Below, piece by piece: positions 63,886-64,000 of a DNA stretch of 64,000 nucleotides. The translations under genes and the position numbers were made by a program. Each line of letters starts with the position of its first letter. Positions within the stretch are counted from its first letter, which is position 1. Under the pieces are notes generated by a model. It was not told where the DNA came from, did no database searches, and saw only the letters and a program-made list of their open reading frames with translations. Source of the DNA: Phreatobacter sp. GTDB taxonomy: Bacteria; Pseudomonadota; Alphaproteobacteria; Rhizobiales; Phreatobacteraceae. The DNA is taken from NCBI GenBank assembly GCA_019749835.1, contig JAIEPJ010000036.1, positions 1 through 64,000 on the forward strand, written 5' to 3'.

Positions 63886-64000
63886 ATGACAGACAGACAA
63901 GACGAATCCGGCTGGACGGATCCCAAGCCGACGGCCCTGCTCGTGCTCGCAGACGGCACGGTAATCGAAGGTTTCGGCCTTGGAGCGGACGGCATCGCCG
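63886..64000 (+). CDS. carA: Carbamoyl-phosphate synthase small subunit, 5' end only
   Basis: The first 38 codons of carA are present before the window ends. After a short variable N-terminus comes TALLVLADGTVIEGFGLGADG, the typical opening of the glutaminase subunit that supplies ammonia to CarB. The catalytic glutaminase domain lies outside the window. The ATG at 63886 is the first start in frame. Divergence from yqeY supports the assignment. carB lies 3.2 kb upstream on the same strand, so the two subunits are not in one operon. Confidence 0.88.
   Translation, partial: MTDRQDESGWTDPKPTALLVLADGTVIEGFGLGADGIA

Overview
The window is about 64 kb of GC-rich, densely coding chromosomal DNA. 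It reads as an alphaproteobacterium, most likely of the order Hyphomicrobiales (Rhizobiales). The basis is the gene content: AapJQM-type transporter genes, a PhoR/PhoU/PhoB block, the lgt-midA-pgeF neighbourhood, trxB-lysR beside a divergent Lrp regulator, carB-greA with yqeY and carA nearby, a probable RirA-type iron box, and the strong GC bias at third codon positions. I cannot name a genus. I see no tRNA, rRNA, insertion sequence, prophage or CRISPR array.

Region 1 (1-6.2 kb) is a cyanate-assimilation locus. A leftward operon cynA-(DUF1348)-cynB-cynD-cynS starts at a textbook sigma-54 promoter. It is divergent from a PAS-containing sigma-54 activator that I call CynF-like.

Region 2 (6.5-26.6 kb) is a nitrogen/carbon scavenging region. 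It holds aapJ-aapQ-aapM without the ATPase gene and an M81 (MlrC-like) metallopeptidase. A tightly overlapping four-gene operon follows: 3-hydroxyisobutyrate dehydrogenase-like, aldehyde dehydrogenase, diaminopropionate ammonia-lyase-like and N-carbamoyl-D-amino-acid hydrolase-like. An NMT1-type ABC transporter is bracketed by two paralogous FAD-linked oxidases, with a perfect palindromic operator upstream. A quinone-reductase-like flavoprotein, a chemoreceptor, and a dihydroorotase-like amidohydrolase divergent from a creatininase-family protein complete the region. The enzymes suggest use of ureides or N-carbamoyl compounds, but the substrates are not proven.

Region 3 (26.7-37 kb) is the most unusual. 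A soluble chemoreceptor with two near-duplicate PAS domains is divergent from a MerR-type regulator. That regulator keeps both adenosylcobalamin photoreceptor motifs (W-x9-EH and ExHxxG) of the CarH family. Two TGTACA boxes at an 11-bp period lie between them, matching the direct-repeat geometry of CarH operators. A PAS protein without an output domain follows. Next comes a leftward three-gene operon: transglutaminase-DUF2126 putative amidoligase, circularly permuted ATP-grasp/alpha-E, and transglutaminase. This is a predicted peptide-modification system whose product is unknown.

Region 4 (37-51 kb) holds an acyl-CoA dehydrogenase, TauE/SafE with its TIGR02186 partner, phoR-phoU-phoB without pst genes, an ABC-F ATPase, a second flavodoxin-fold oxidoreductase, prs and pgeF. 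A DUF2218/siderophore-interacting fusion follows, under a promoter carrying an IRO-like box, then midA, lgt and ubiK.

Region 5 (51-64 kb) holds lysR, trxB, an Lrp/AsnC regulator, an alpha/beta hydrolase, an opgC-SGNH hydrolase pair, carB behind an attenuator-like terminator, greA, a YiiG-like lipoprotein-type gene, DUF6152, a small membrane protein, yqeY and the start of carA. Names rest on reading motifs and family resemblance by eye; no database search was run.
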